Shown piece by piece: positions 20,881-30,969 of a stretch of DNA of 64,000 nucleotides. Under the pieces are notes generated by a model. It made no database searches. It saw nothing but the letters and a program-made list of their open reading frames with translations, and had not been told where the DNA came from. A program made the position numbers and the translations under genes. Numbering within the stretch: position 1 is the first letter of the stretch; every line of letters begins with the position of its first letter. The stretch is from positions 7,801,035 to 7,865,034 of the forward strand of contig NC_091378.1 in NCBI RefSeq assembly GCF_038502225.1, in the 5' to 3' direction. Origin of the DNA: Cherax quadricarinatus. Taxonomy: Eukaryota; Arthropoda; Malacostraca; Decapoda; Parastacidae.

Positions 20881-22205
20881 ATTCCCTATAATCTCTGTAA
20901 TATTCAGTATACTCCCTGTAACATTATATTTCTTACAATATGGTACACGATTCAATAATATCAACCGATCGAAGTTCACTTCAAGAGTAACGAATAAGTC
21001 CCTTGTACCTTCAGATCATTAAGAATTCTATATAATGGCTCAGTGGGTGAAAAAATTCTTGAAGCCAAGCTTAGTTTGTCGTAATGTGTACATTATCACT
21101 TTCTGCTCTGGAGAGCTGACTGGCATGTCATCTATACTTCATCGCTTAGGAATGGCGATGTTGATGATTCTTTTCGTCTGACTTCAGCTTATAGAGACTG
21201 AGATAAAGTGCTGGAGTAGAAATGGAGGACAAGCTATTTCTTCAGAGCTTTTAAATATGTGTATTGATAAGCAATACAGTGTTGGGTATAACACCGACGA
21301 TGACCCCTACACCCGATCTCAAGTTTTATCCTTTATTACTATTTTATCCCTTTTTCCTTCCTCATTTTTGCCGCGCATGCTCTTGATGATAGTAGACTCC
21401 AGAAGGCTTTAGAAGATGCACCCGTTTCGTCCGACGTAGAAAATGAACGTCCCGCTGCTAGAAAGAGGACAGTGGAGACCCTGGGGCAGTATTATTCATT
21501 TGTCCCGTTGTTGTCAATTTCATTACATTATTACTTGACATTTTTGCGTTACTCAATTATTATTGGTTGGTGAACGGATAAATTATAGAAATCTTTAGCA
21601 AAAATCTTGTTCGCCGAGATGCAGTTAGTTACAATAATGATATGTCTCTGATATTCCCCTCATTCGCCCGATGTGACATCGAGGTCGAAGATTACATTGG
21701 CGGCGAGTCTTCAACCCACTACGGGTGTTATATCCCCCAAGCAGTAGTATTCCAGGAAACAGTCACTGTTTCCATTTTACTTTTTACAGTGCTGGCCTTG
21801 GAATCCATGCTTTTGCTATTGTACCTGGGCTTTGTAAGAATTTTTCCCTGTTTTCACTGACCTCTGATGACAAGTGGAGGCACCGTAACTAAGTTCTACG
21901 AGGAGCGAGTGTTGAGATTGGTGAGCACAGGTGACCTACTTGCCCTCTCTTATATCAGTAGACAGGTGACTGCTCTGGAATATGATTCAGTTATATTACA
22001 AGTTGATACCCGAGCAGTCGAAGAGCACTGAGGTGTGACGGAACGTTACAGCCATCTTCAAGGCCATTGAGCAATTCTCTTTTATTTTTTGAGGACTTCG
22101 TCGTGCGATATTCTTATAATTATTATTTTTAATAAACTGATAAACCCAGTGAATAACAAACAACAACTATATTTCAAAATATTTGGAGAGGCACGGCGCT
22201 GGACA
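20881..22205. other. Mostly unannotated
   Basis: No gene can be named. The only frame of interest is at 21642-21860. Confidence 0.3.
21642..21860 (+). CDS. Small unidentified ORF with one membrane-like segment
   Basis: A 72-codon frame. The middle has a Cys/Tyr/Gly-containing stretch (ESSTHYGCYIPQAVV), followed by a ~22-residue hydrophobic segment (VSILLFTVLALESMLLLLYL). A GTAAG, which could be a splice donor, follows the hydrophobic segment at about 21836. It could be an exon of a membrane protein or a chance frame. I do not recognise it. Confidence 0.2.
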   Translation: MSLIFPSFARCDIEVEDYIGGESSTHYGCYIPQAVVFQETVTVSILLFTVLALESMLLLLYLGFVRIFPCFH

Positions 22206-22259
22206 GGCACGCAAACAGACGTACGAACCGGGCTGTGGTTCGTACTTCTGTTTGCGTGC
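22206..22259. repeat. 54-bp imperfect palindrome
   Basis: GCACGCAAACAGACGTACGA on the left is matched by a reverse-complement arm ending CTGTTTGCGTGC, around a GGGCTGT centre. Confidence 0.7.
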
Positions 22260-22548
22260 GGCCAACAGCAATATTCTGAGCCCCGAAACCTCTCCATGTA
22301 TACTCCAGGTATACAATATCCAATAAATAAGAAATGAAAGTTTTAAGATTTTTAGGTCAGTCTTGGACCATCAAGTGACAAAAAATCATGAAAATAAAAA
22401 AAAAAGAGTGACAGTAGATATACGGTGTGATTGAAATGGGTTTAAGCGTTGGTACTCGTTTGGTACTTGTATGTGATATGCACCACGGTGTGCATATCAT
22501 ATACTCAGAGTACTCTTTTTGTACCACTGTACCATAAAATAGTGGTGA
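22260..22548. other. No feature recognised
   Basis: Nothing supported apart from a short inverted repeat near 22465-22500 (GATATGCACC and GGTGTGCATATC). Confidence 0.3.
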
Positions 22549-23040
22549 TAGTAACAGTAGTGGTAATAGTGGTGATAGTGACAGTAGTGGTAATAGTGGT
22601 GATAGTGACACTAGTGGTAATAGTAATAATGGCCGTAATGGTAATAGTGTCAGCAGCGGTGATAGTGACAGTGGCAATAGTGGTGATAGTGACAGTGGCA
22701 ATAGTGGTGATAGTGACAGTGGCAATAGCGGTGACAGTGGCAATAGCGGTGATAGTGACAGTGGCAATAGCGGTGATAGTGACAGTGGCAATAGTGGTGA
22801 TAGTGACAGTGGCAATAGTGGTGATAGTGACAGTGGCAATAGTGGTGATAGTGACAGTGGCAATAGCGGTGATAGTGACAGTGGCAATAGTGGTGATAGT
22901 GACAGTGGCAATAGTGGTGATAGTGACAGTGGCAATAGTGGTGATAGTGACAGTGGCAATAGTGGTGATAGTGACAGTGGCAATAGTGGTGATAGTGACA
23001 GTAATGCTAAGAGTATTGATAGTGACAATGGTGGCAGCAT
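22549..23040. repeat. 24-bp minisatellite, ~20 copies
   Basis: Unit GTGGTGATAGTGACAGTGGC plus AATA. Both strands are open because of the period. Confidence 0.95.
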
Positions 23041-23076
23041 TAGTGATACTATTATACATACCCTCCCACATTCGTC

Positions 23077-23240
23077 CACCACTGGGTAGGAGGTTGGTAA
23101 GCAACAACCACCCAGGGAGGTACGACCACCACTAGGTAGGAGGTTGGTAAGCAGCAACCACCCAGGGAGGTACGACCACCACTGGGTAGAAGGATGGTAA
23201 GCATCAACCACCCAGGGAGGTACGACCACCACTGGGTAGT
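23077..23240. repeat. 50-bp tandem repeat, ~3.5 copies
   Basis: Unit includes CCACCACTGGGTAGGAGGTT and CAACCACCCAGGGAGGTACG. Confidence 0.9.
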
Positions 23241-23319
23241 TGTTCTGCACAGTGGTAGGATTGCTAGTGTCTTTTCTTCGTCGTTAAACAAGATAAAATG
23301 TACATCTTGCTATTGCTAT

Positions 23320-23680
23320 TTATATTTCGATTAACGCTCTTCTTGCCGAATAAGGTAAGCGAAAATTTGTGTATGAAATAAAATTTAGCAAAAATAATTC
23401 TGAACCTAACGAAAAAAATTTATTTCATTGTGTTTGTTTATTATTAAACTATTGTAAACTTATCTAAAATATATTTTGTTGGATTAGGCTAAATTAAATT
23501 GCGCTTGTTATAATAAGGTTAGGAAAGTTTTTTAAGGTTCTTTTGGTACAAAATTATTAATTTTTACATTAACATTAATGAAAAATATATATATACCTTT
23601 AAACATATAAGAGAAAATTTTAGAGGACTTAATTTTAAATGAGTTCTTGCTAATTGACCGATTTTACCTATTGGGCACGA
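23320..23680 (+). mobile_element. MITE-like element (TCGTGCCGAA family), degenerate
   Basis: The interior matches 27925-28311 (TGAACCTAACGAAAAAAAT and TTATAATAAGGTTAGG). The right end TTGGGCACGA is at 23671-23680 and the left terminus is eroded. Confidence 0.75.
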
Positions 23681-23885
23681 CATATATAGGAAGCACTGCA
23701 GGCGAGCTTCATCATGAGTTAAAATTAAATGGTCACGTTATGTTTGTCAATATTATATATACCACTTGTACTGTGTTATTCTGACAGAGTCACTCCAAAT
23801 GAGAGAAGTTGAAATGCATTTTTTCATTATACTTACGCTTAATTATAATGCATTGGAAAAATTGTATATTTATTGGATGTCTATT

Positions 23886-23949
23886 ACTGAGAGAGAGCGA
23901 GAGAGAGCGAGCGAGAGAGAGAGAGCGAGAGAGAGCGAGCGAGCGAGCG

Positions 23950-23996
<47 letters not shown>
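23886..23996. repeat. (GA)n microsatellite with GAGC variants
   Basis: AG repeats interspersed with AGCG units, ending in a pure GA run. Confidence 0.9.
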
Positions 23997-23998
<2 letters not shown>

Positions 23999-24330
23999 AT
24001 TTGACTTCCACAAATGCCTTTCTCACGCTGGTTCAAAGCTGGAAAGCCTTGATTTGGCTTCCCCCCCAAAAAGTCTAACAGCCTTTCTCATGCATATTCA
24101 AACGTATTAGTACCTGACTCGTCCTGACTAGAAATCCTCACACTCGAGCCAATTCTCTTTGACAAATTTTCTCCCATGTAAATATTCATATAGAAAATGT
24201 GTAGTTAGCAAGCGTTGAAAATCATGGCCTATCTATGTTACACTTCAGCACGCCAGAAATAAATATTTCCCGAAAATGCGTGGTTGTCTAGGGAAGAATA
24301 CGTAATTTGTGGCCGGGCTGCACAACATGT
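23997..24330. other. No feature recognised
   Basis: Nothing supported. Confidence 0.3.
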
Positions 24331-24460
24331 CTCACGAAATCGTAGTTACACGATTGCAAACAAACTATACCACGGGCGGGGTTAGAATACGCGATCTGGA
24401 GTTTTGAGACTCTCTAACCGCGGGTTCTAACCCCGCCCGTGGTATGGTTTGGTTCGGTTA
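24331..24460. mobile_element. Collapsed inverted tRNA-SINE pair
   Basis: The reverse tail (AATCGTAGTTACACGATTGC) and reverse B-box region join directly to a forward GGAGTTTTGAGACTCT and GCGGGTTCTAACCCC segment, leaving a palindrome-like composite. Confidence 0.65.
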
Positions 24461-25234
24461 TACAGTAAGATATTCACGAGGAATGATAGTGAGGACGAGA
24501 GATAGGGAGAAGAAGCAACAAAAAGAGGCGGAAATATATGGGGAGAGGCAGGAATGGGGAATAAAGAGGATAAGACTGAGGGAGACTGGAGAGTAATGAG
24601 AGGAATAGAAATAGGAAGGAAAATTAGAAACAGAGAGAGGAAGAGGGACAAGGAGATGAAACTAACAAAAAGGAGAGAGCTAGATGGATTTAACATGGAG
24701 AGATAAATGAGATATGAAAGGGGATTGAGAGAGAGAGAAGAGGATAAACTGAGGGAGGGAAAGAGGGGGGGAGACTAGAACGTGGTGGAGGAATTGGTAG
24801 ACAGGAAAATGAGAGCTGAATAAAATATAAACATAACAGGTAAAACTGATACAAGTGCAACTAACGCGACATTTTACTGTGGCAACGTTTCGCTCTCCAG
24901 GAGCTTTGTTGTACGTGTGTTCATTTATCTAATAAATTGTCGGTAATCCTACCAACATTACTGCAAAAACAACAGTTTGTGTTTATTTTCACTTACCCCA
25001 GGAAAGTGGAATATATAAATAAAATTTAAAGTTACTGTCAAATATAATTTAGAAGTAACACATAATAAACAATTTAACTAAATAATCCATTAACTGAAGC
25101 GTATGTCATTTTCCTATGTGGATTATTTAGTATTCAGAAGAGAAAATAAATAGTTAATGGTCGACGGAATATTCACGCATCCACGTAAGGAAATATATTC
25201 GAGTATACTGGTACCAATACACTTATAAAAGACC
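24461..25234. other. GA-rich stretch and hairpin relic
   Basis: 24480-24790 is purine-rich. At 24875-24910, CTGTGGCAACGTTTCGCTCT and CCAGGAGCTTTG form a reverse-strand hammerhead-like relic. No gene is seen. Confidence 0.4.
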
Positions 25235-25443
25235 TGGAAACATTGCTGCGAGGAGGAGGCTGAAGGCAGTGGAATTGTCAACATTGAGTGAAATGTGTGG
25301 TGTGAATATTATGCAGAGAATTAGGTCAACTGAATTTAGAAGACAGTGTAATGGGGGTGAAAATAAGTTTATTCAGATAAACACAAATACAGTTACATAG
25401 ATTATCATGCATAGCAGTATATGTGTGGAGAACCTGGGATAAC

Positions 25444-25686
25444 CCAGGAAGGGGTTGAAGATTGAGACACTTATGCAGCATATGGGAATCTTTATCTTCG
25501 ACTCCAGGCTGAGGGACTGATTACCTCATACTCCTCCTCTCCTTACGCCTTCCTCTTTGTATTGGACTGATGAAGCCACTGTGTGGCGAAACGTTTCCTG
25601 AATAAAGATTCCCATATGCTGCATAAGTGTCTCAATCTTCAACTTGTCGGTTTTTTCAAACCATTCATCACACCAGGAAGGGGTTG
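25444..25686 (+). mobile_element. Hairpin element with hammerhead-like motif and 14-bp TSD
   Basis: The direct repeat CCAGGAAGGGGTTG at 25444-25457 and 25673-25686 flanks a 215-bp insert. CTGATGA (25567-25573), stem GCCAC/GTGGC, GAAACGTTTCC and AATAAAG are intact. A 5' stretch of about 40 bp is the inverse of the region just before the CTTGTCGG tail. Confidence 0.8.
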
Positions 25687-25745
25687 TTGAGATAGTTTTG
25701 TCGTTTATAAAGAATGGAGAAAGATAGGATTACCAAGAGGATGTA

Positions 25746-25870
25746 TTTAGGCCTCGCTTAGATTATGCTGCTAAGTTATGATCTCCCTACTACAGGATGG
25801 ATAGAAATTCACTGGATAACATAAAGAGAAGGACGGCAAAGTTGATCCACTGTATAAGGAATCTGAAAAA
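25746..25870 (+). pseudogene. CR1 RT fragment
   Basis: Matches the 7048-7165 region of CR1 ORF2 (HLDYAA, then MDINSLENVQRR), here as GATTATGCTGCTAAGTTATG and GGATGGATAGAAATTCACTG. It is inserted inside the RTE copy. Confidence 0.75.
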
Positions 25871-26261
25871 AAAACATTGATTTTTCCAGGAAGGGTTAGA
25901 GAAAGAGATATAAAAGGTTTTAAGTGGTAAGTGCTTAAGCATCTTGCAGGCATATCTGAAAGTGGCAGATCAGAGAATGTGAAGAAAATTGGCTTTCGGG
26001 ATTTCACGGGCTGTTGGAGTGTGATCAAGGTAATATATTTTCATATTAATGAATAAAATATAGAACTTCGAAGTCATTTCAGCTGATATCTTCAAGCACT
26101 TCAGGCAAGATAGTTGCTGAATAAATTACAGTGTTATGCTCCCTACTTCTAGTTATCCTCCTCTGGTGTAAAGCTGCCGATGTGAGAAAAAAATTAAGAA
26201 TGTCTCATGCCAAGTTTAACAGACGATATATTATTTGTATTTACACTTACACTTACGAAAA

Positions 26262-26575
26262 GAGTTACCCTGCATCAACTCATATACAAACTAAGAGTTA
26301 TCCTGTCTGAGCTCATTTACAAACTAAGAGTTGTTATCCTGTCTCAGCTCATTTACAAAGAGTTGTTATCCTGTCTCAGCTCATTTACAAAGAGTTGTTA
26401 TCCTGTCTCAGCTCATTTACAAACTAAGAGTTATCCTGTCTCAGCTCATTTACAAACTAAGAGTTATCCTGTCTCAGCTCATTTACAAACTAAGAGTTGT
26501 TATCCTGTCTCAGCTCATTTACAAGAGCTGTTATCAGTACATCTACACGCTAAAAGCTGTTATCCTACCTCAGCT
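26262..26575. repeat. 28-34-bp minisatellite
   Basis: Unit GTTATCCTGTCTCAGCTCAT plus TTACAAACTAAGA, with some copies lacking the ACTA part. Confidence 0.9.
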
Positions 26576-26589
26576 CATTTCAAAGCTCA

Positions 26590-26760
26590 GGTCCCCATCC
26601 CAGGATGCCACCAGCAGCTAATAGCACCCAGGTAAATATCTACCGCTAGGTGAATAGAGGAAGCGGGCGTAAGGAGACTTGCCCAAACGTGTTGCCCAGC
26701 ACAGATATCGAACCCAGATTCTTTCAGTTGTGAGATGAATAGTCTGACCTTACAGTAGGA
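26590..26760 (-). mobile_element. tRNA-derived SINE
   Basis: The minus strand reads a tRNA-like head with CTGGGTTCGATATCTGTGC, then the body CACCTAGCGGTAGATATTTA and CCTGGGTGCTATTAG, shared with 3397-3515. Confidence 0.65.
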
Positions 26761-26789
26761 TAAAGATTGCAATATACAGTCAGGTGAGA

Positions 26790-27313
26790 GCCATGAACAC
26801 TGTAAACACTTCGTTGTGATAGCTAATAGTCACTATCTCTCTGTCTGTCTTTCATTTCCACGTCCCTCTTCCGCCTTGCATCTTCTCACTTTCTTTTATC
26901 ACTATTTTCTCCTGTTGTTCTCTCCCACCTTCCTTTTTTATCATTTCTTTTTCTTATTATACATTTCTTTTAAATATAAAAATCTCACTTACATTTCCCC
27001 CTCCTCATTTCCAGCTTCTTTGGCTTCTTCACCTTCCCCATCTAATTTTCCTCTTTTCTCTGTCTTCTCCCTTTCTTCCCTCGTTTACCTTCCTTTTTGA
27101 TATTTTATAATTTTCTTCCCTTCTCTTTCCCCACCTTCCGTTCTTTTTCTCTCTTCCACCTCTCTCTTTATTCTTCTTGCACTTTCACTCCCTCTCTTAA
27201 TTACTTCAATTCCATCTTACCTCCCTTTCCTCTTTTTTCTTCAGTTTTTTCCCTCTTTTCATTTTCATCTCCTTTCTCACCTCTTACAGACCTCCCTATC
27301 CTCTTCAACCATG

Positions 27314-27349
<36 letters not shown>

Positions 27350-27420
27350 TCCCACCTTCCATACGTCTTCTACCTCCCTTCTCTCTCTCTCTCGTCTACC
27401 TCTCGCACCAGTCACTGGTT
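26790..27420. repeat. CT-rich low-complexity tract
   Basis: Pyrimidine-rich sequence with a pure (CT)n run at about 27313-27346. Apparent Ser/Phe/Leu-rich frames are compositional. Confidence 0.7.
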
Positions 27421-27553
27421 TAACCTATGTAAACACAACATAAGGCGATTAATGTTTAATGGTCGAGCCCAGACTGTACTTACATCAATACCAACATCTC
27501 TACATTAAATTTACATATTTAAACATGTATAAAAGCTTCGGAAATATTGTCAA

Positions 27554-27558
<5 letters not shown>

Positions 27559-27604
<46 letters not shown>
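27559..27604. repeat. (TA)n microsatellite
   Basis: Left flank of the foldback element. Confidence 0.9.
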
Positions 27605-27607
<3 letters not shown>

Positions 27608-27902
27608 AAACAACCACTATGAAATAGTAGTGAAATTCCAAGCGCTTTCGTGACTACTCACATTGTCAAGGAACTATGAAAGTAATACATCAAAGGAAGG
27701 CAATTAAAGGGCTTAGACTACACCTCACAGTGGGGGTTGACTGTGAGGTGTAGTCTAAGCCCTTTAATTGCCTTCCTTTGATGTATTGCTTTCATAGTTC
27801 CTTGACAATGTGAGTAGTCACGAAAGCGCTTGGAATTTCACTACTATTTCATAGTGGTTGTTTGGCATATTTTAAAATCACCTGTTTACTGTGATCTTAT
27901 TG
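27605..27902. mobile_element. PLE-derived foldback element, 127-bp arms
   Basis: Left arm 27605-27731 and right arm 27740-27867 are near-perfect inverted repeats with an 8-bp spacer. The 3' end is TGTTTACTGTGATCTTATTG, which runs into (TA)n. The right arm folds as stem I AGTTCC/GGAATT, stem II GTGA/TCAC, GAA and a short AGC/GCT stem, a hammerhead-like plan with a divergent core. Confidence 0.75.
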
Positions 27903-27924
27903 TATATATATATATATATATATA
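27903..27924. repeat. (TA)n microsatellite
   Basis: Short TA tract between the foldback element and the MITE-like element. Confidence 0.9.
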
Positions 27925-28311
27925 TCGTGCCGAACAGGCAGAACTTGCGATCTTGGCTTAAATAGCAACGCTCATCTTGCAATATAGGACAAACGAAAAT
28001 TTGTGTATGCAATAATTTTGCCAAAATCATTCTGAACCTAACGAAAAAAATATATTTCACTGTGTTTCTTTAGTAGTAAATTATTGTAAACAAATCTAAA
28101 AATATATATAGTTGGGTTTGGCTAAAATAAATTATTCTTGTTATAATAAGGTTAGGTAAGTTTTCTAAGATTCTTTTGGTTCAAAATTAAAATTTTTTAC
28201 ATTAACATTAATGAAAAAAATATATCTTTAAACGTATAAGAGAAAATTTTAGAAAGGACTTAATTTTAAATGAGTTCTTGCTAATTGACCAGTTTTACAT
28301 ATTCGGCACGA
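27925..28311 (+). mobile_element. MITE-like element, complete
   Basis: Starts TCGTGCCGAACAGG (27925) and ends TTCGGCACGA (28302-28311). The terminal 10 bp are exact inverted repeats. It is 387 bp, without coding sequence, in (TA)n. This is the best-preserved copy of the family. Confidence 0.85.
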
Positions 28312-28816
<505 letters not shown>

Positions 28817-28823
28817 ACGTACA

Positions 28824-28826
<3 letters not shown>

Positions 28827-28916
<90 letters not shown>
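28827..28916. repeat. (TA)n microsatellite
   Basis: TA tract preceding the PLE-derived element. Confidence 0.95.
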
Positions 28917-28920
<4 letters not shown>

Positions 28921-29432
28921 AAACAATCACTCTGAAAGAATAGAGAAATTCCAAGCGCTTTCGTGACTACTCACATTATCAAGGAACTATGAAAGTAAAG
29001 CATCCAAGGTAGGTATATAAGGGGTCTGGCCAACACCTCACTATCAGATCCCACAACGGTTAAACACCTGACGCGCGCCGGCCCAACTGGACAGGTCCTT
29101 TGCACAACTCACCAACAAACTATTCTACCCAAGAAAATTTTTAAAATTATTATTTGTCCAGTGTATTATTAAATTCTTCCCAAATTCTATTAATTATAAA
29201 TGGATCTAATTTATATAAACCAAAGGAAATATTCATATTATTGTCAAAACTGCTTTTTATGAAACAAGATTCAATTATATTCCTTTCGACCATGGACTTG
29301 CTTGATACTACTTGATACTACTTGATACTACTTTCATTGGATGCTTTACTTTCATAGTTCCTTGGAATTTCTCTATTCTTTCAGAGTGGTTGTTTTGCAT
29401 ATTCTGAAATCACCTGTTTACTGTGATCTTAT

Positions 29433-29438
<6 letters not shown>
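28917..29438 (-). mobile_element. PLE remnant between inverted arms
   Basis: The outer arms GCAAAACAATCACTCTGAAA and TCTTTCAGAGTGGTTGTTTT are inverted repeats shared with the foldback elements. Between them lies the C-terminal end of a Penelope-like protein on the minus strand and a short (GATACTACTT)n run at about 29303-29335. This links the foldback arms to PLEs. Confidence 0.7.
29150..29297 (-). pseudogene. Penelope-like C-terminus (end of GIY-YIG region)
   Basis: A 48-codon frame ending in TAA at 29150-29152. It reads SMVERNIIESCFI, then a loop, then NMNISFGLYKLDPFI, which resembles the conserved end of PLE proteins after the GIY-YIG endonuclease. The RT and most of the endonuclease are missing. 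Confidence 0.65.

Positions 29439-29512
<74 letters not shown>
29439..29512. repeat. (TA)n microsatellite
   Basis: TA tract following the PLE terminus. Confidence 0.95.
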
Positions 29513-29513
<1 letters not shown>

Positions 29514-29639
29514 CTTATTTTTGGTTGTAATATAATTTATTCCTGAGATTTTGTTCCAGTTGGGTAAATTCCTGTTAATCATTTACCTTGCTAGAGAGGC
29601 CTCTGAAAACTATAGGGCGAGACCTCATTTGAATAGCTT

Positions 29640-29870
29640 AGGCCTCCACCGTATAATGGGAAAAAATCTTGGGTTTCACCCTAGTAGGGAGAAAATGTTT
29701 AGGGTTTCACCCTACTAGGGAGAAAAATATTATAGGGTTTTACCCTTCTGGTGAGAAAATATTCTGAGTCACCCTACTAGGGAGAAAATATTTTTGGTCA
29801 CCCTACTAGGGAGAAAATATTTTTGGTTACTCTACTAGGGGGGAAATACTTGGGGTTTTACCCAAGTAAA
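29640..29870. repeat. ~30-bp degenerate tandem repeat
   Basis: Repeats of CACCCTACTAGGGAGAAAAT followed by a variable ATTT/TGGG segment. Confidence 0.85.
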
Positions 29871-30039
29871 ATAACACCTCGTGGTTTTTACCATCAATCC
29901 TTCCAGATAACACGAGAACACATTTTGCAAATAAATTTAATCTTGGGAAGCTGTAAACCCTTAGGGGCATGCAGTATCTGGGTAATGGGAGGCAATCAGG
30001 TTTGATTCAAGTGTAAAGTAGCTACACATTTCCTTGGCT

Positions 30040-30160
30040 CGAGACCCACCGTTATAGGCTGGCCTTTATGGACGTTGATGCGATGCACTGAGTTGTTCAG
30101 AGTCCTCGGCACACAACCGAAGGGTTCCTAGTTCGATACCCGGGCCGAGATTTTCTTACG
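30040..30160 (+). mobile_element. tRNA-like SINE head
   Basis: B-box-like CCTAGTTCGATACCCGG preceded by an A-box-like GCGATGCACTGAGTTG. No defined body is recognised. Confidence 0.5.
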
Positions 30161-30229
30161 CTTGCTGACTACGCTCACTTTGTAGTAAATTGGTAACAGA
30201 GCGTTAGTCGACTACTGTGAAGTCACCAT

Positions 30230-30371
30230 AAAGACAATAATAAATACTTATAATAATGACAATAATAACGGTGATAGTAGTAATAATAATAAAAATAACG
30301 ATAATAATAATAACGAAAATATTAAAAATAATAATAAATATAATAATGACAATAAGGAAAATAATAACTAC

Positions 30372-30419
<48 letters not shown>

Positions 30420-30420
30420 C
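30230..30420. repeat. (AAT)n-rich tract
   Basis: Imperfect AAT/AAC repeats ending in a pure (AAT)n run at 30376-30418. Confidence 0.9.
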
Positions 30421-30482
30421 AGCACCACAATCATTGCCTTGATCTTGTAACATCAAAGACATTAAAGCATAACACTCCAAAC

Positions 30483-30660
30483 GCTATTTCCCCTCAAGGG
30501 AGGTTCCTTGACGCTGGTGAGGGGCTCTTGATCTAGGGAATTGGATCTGTGCTCCAGTTCCCTGAATTGAGCCTGAATACCTTCCATCCCTCCCCCCCCA
30601 CATGCGTTGTATAATCCTAAGGGTTTAGCGCTCCCACATGATTATAATAATAATCCAAAC
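30483..30660 (+). mobile_element. SINE-like repeat with (AAT)n tail
   Basis: Begins TTTCCCCTCAAGGGAGGTTC, passes through GAGGGGCTCTTGATCTAGGG and ends TTATAATAATAAT. The reverse-oriented copy at 62036-62202 shows the same order, so this is a dispersed family. Confidence 0.75.
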
Positions 30661-30678
30661 GCTATTTACAAATTCTTC

Positions 30679-30845
30679 CTGCAAACGCTACTTACACACG
30701 CTGTCTTCAAACGCTACTTACACACGCTGTCTTCAAACGCTACTTACACACGCTGTCTTCAAACGCTACTTACACACGCTGTCTTCAAACGCTACTTACA
30801 CACGCTGTCTTCAAACGCTACTTACACACGCTGTCTTCAAACGCT
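30679..30845. repeat. 26-bp tandem repeat, ~6 copies
   Basis: Unit CTTCAAACGCTACTTACACA plus CGCTGT. It resembles in style, but not in sequence, the 39-bp array that follows. Confidence 0.95.
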
Positions 30846-30969
30846 ACTGACATATACTGACTACAAATTTCGTCTTTAAACGCTACTTATATATGCTGTT
30901 TACAAATGCATCTACATAGGCTTTCTACAAATGCTACCTATAATTGTGGCCAATGAATGCTGTTTACAT

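Larger units (their letters stand above)
25235..26195 (+). pseudogene. RTE-like copy with nested insertions
   Basis: 25235-25360 matches the RTE ORF around residues 385-425 (GCGAGGAGGAGGCTGAAGGC). The match resumes at 25675-25745 (AGGAAGGGGTTGTTGAG) and again at about 26000-26195 as the 3' UTR (GCTGTTGGAGTGTGATCAAG). It is interrupted by a hairpin element and by a CR1 piece. Confidence 0.7.

Noticed and set aside
22357..23250. Ser/Leu/Pro- and Val/Ile-rich frames
   Set aside because: Derived from the 24-bp and 50-bp arrays.
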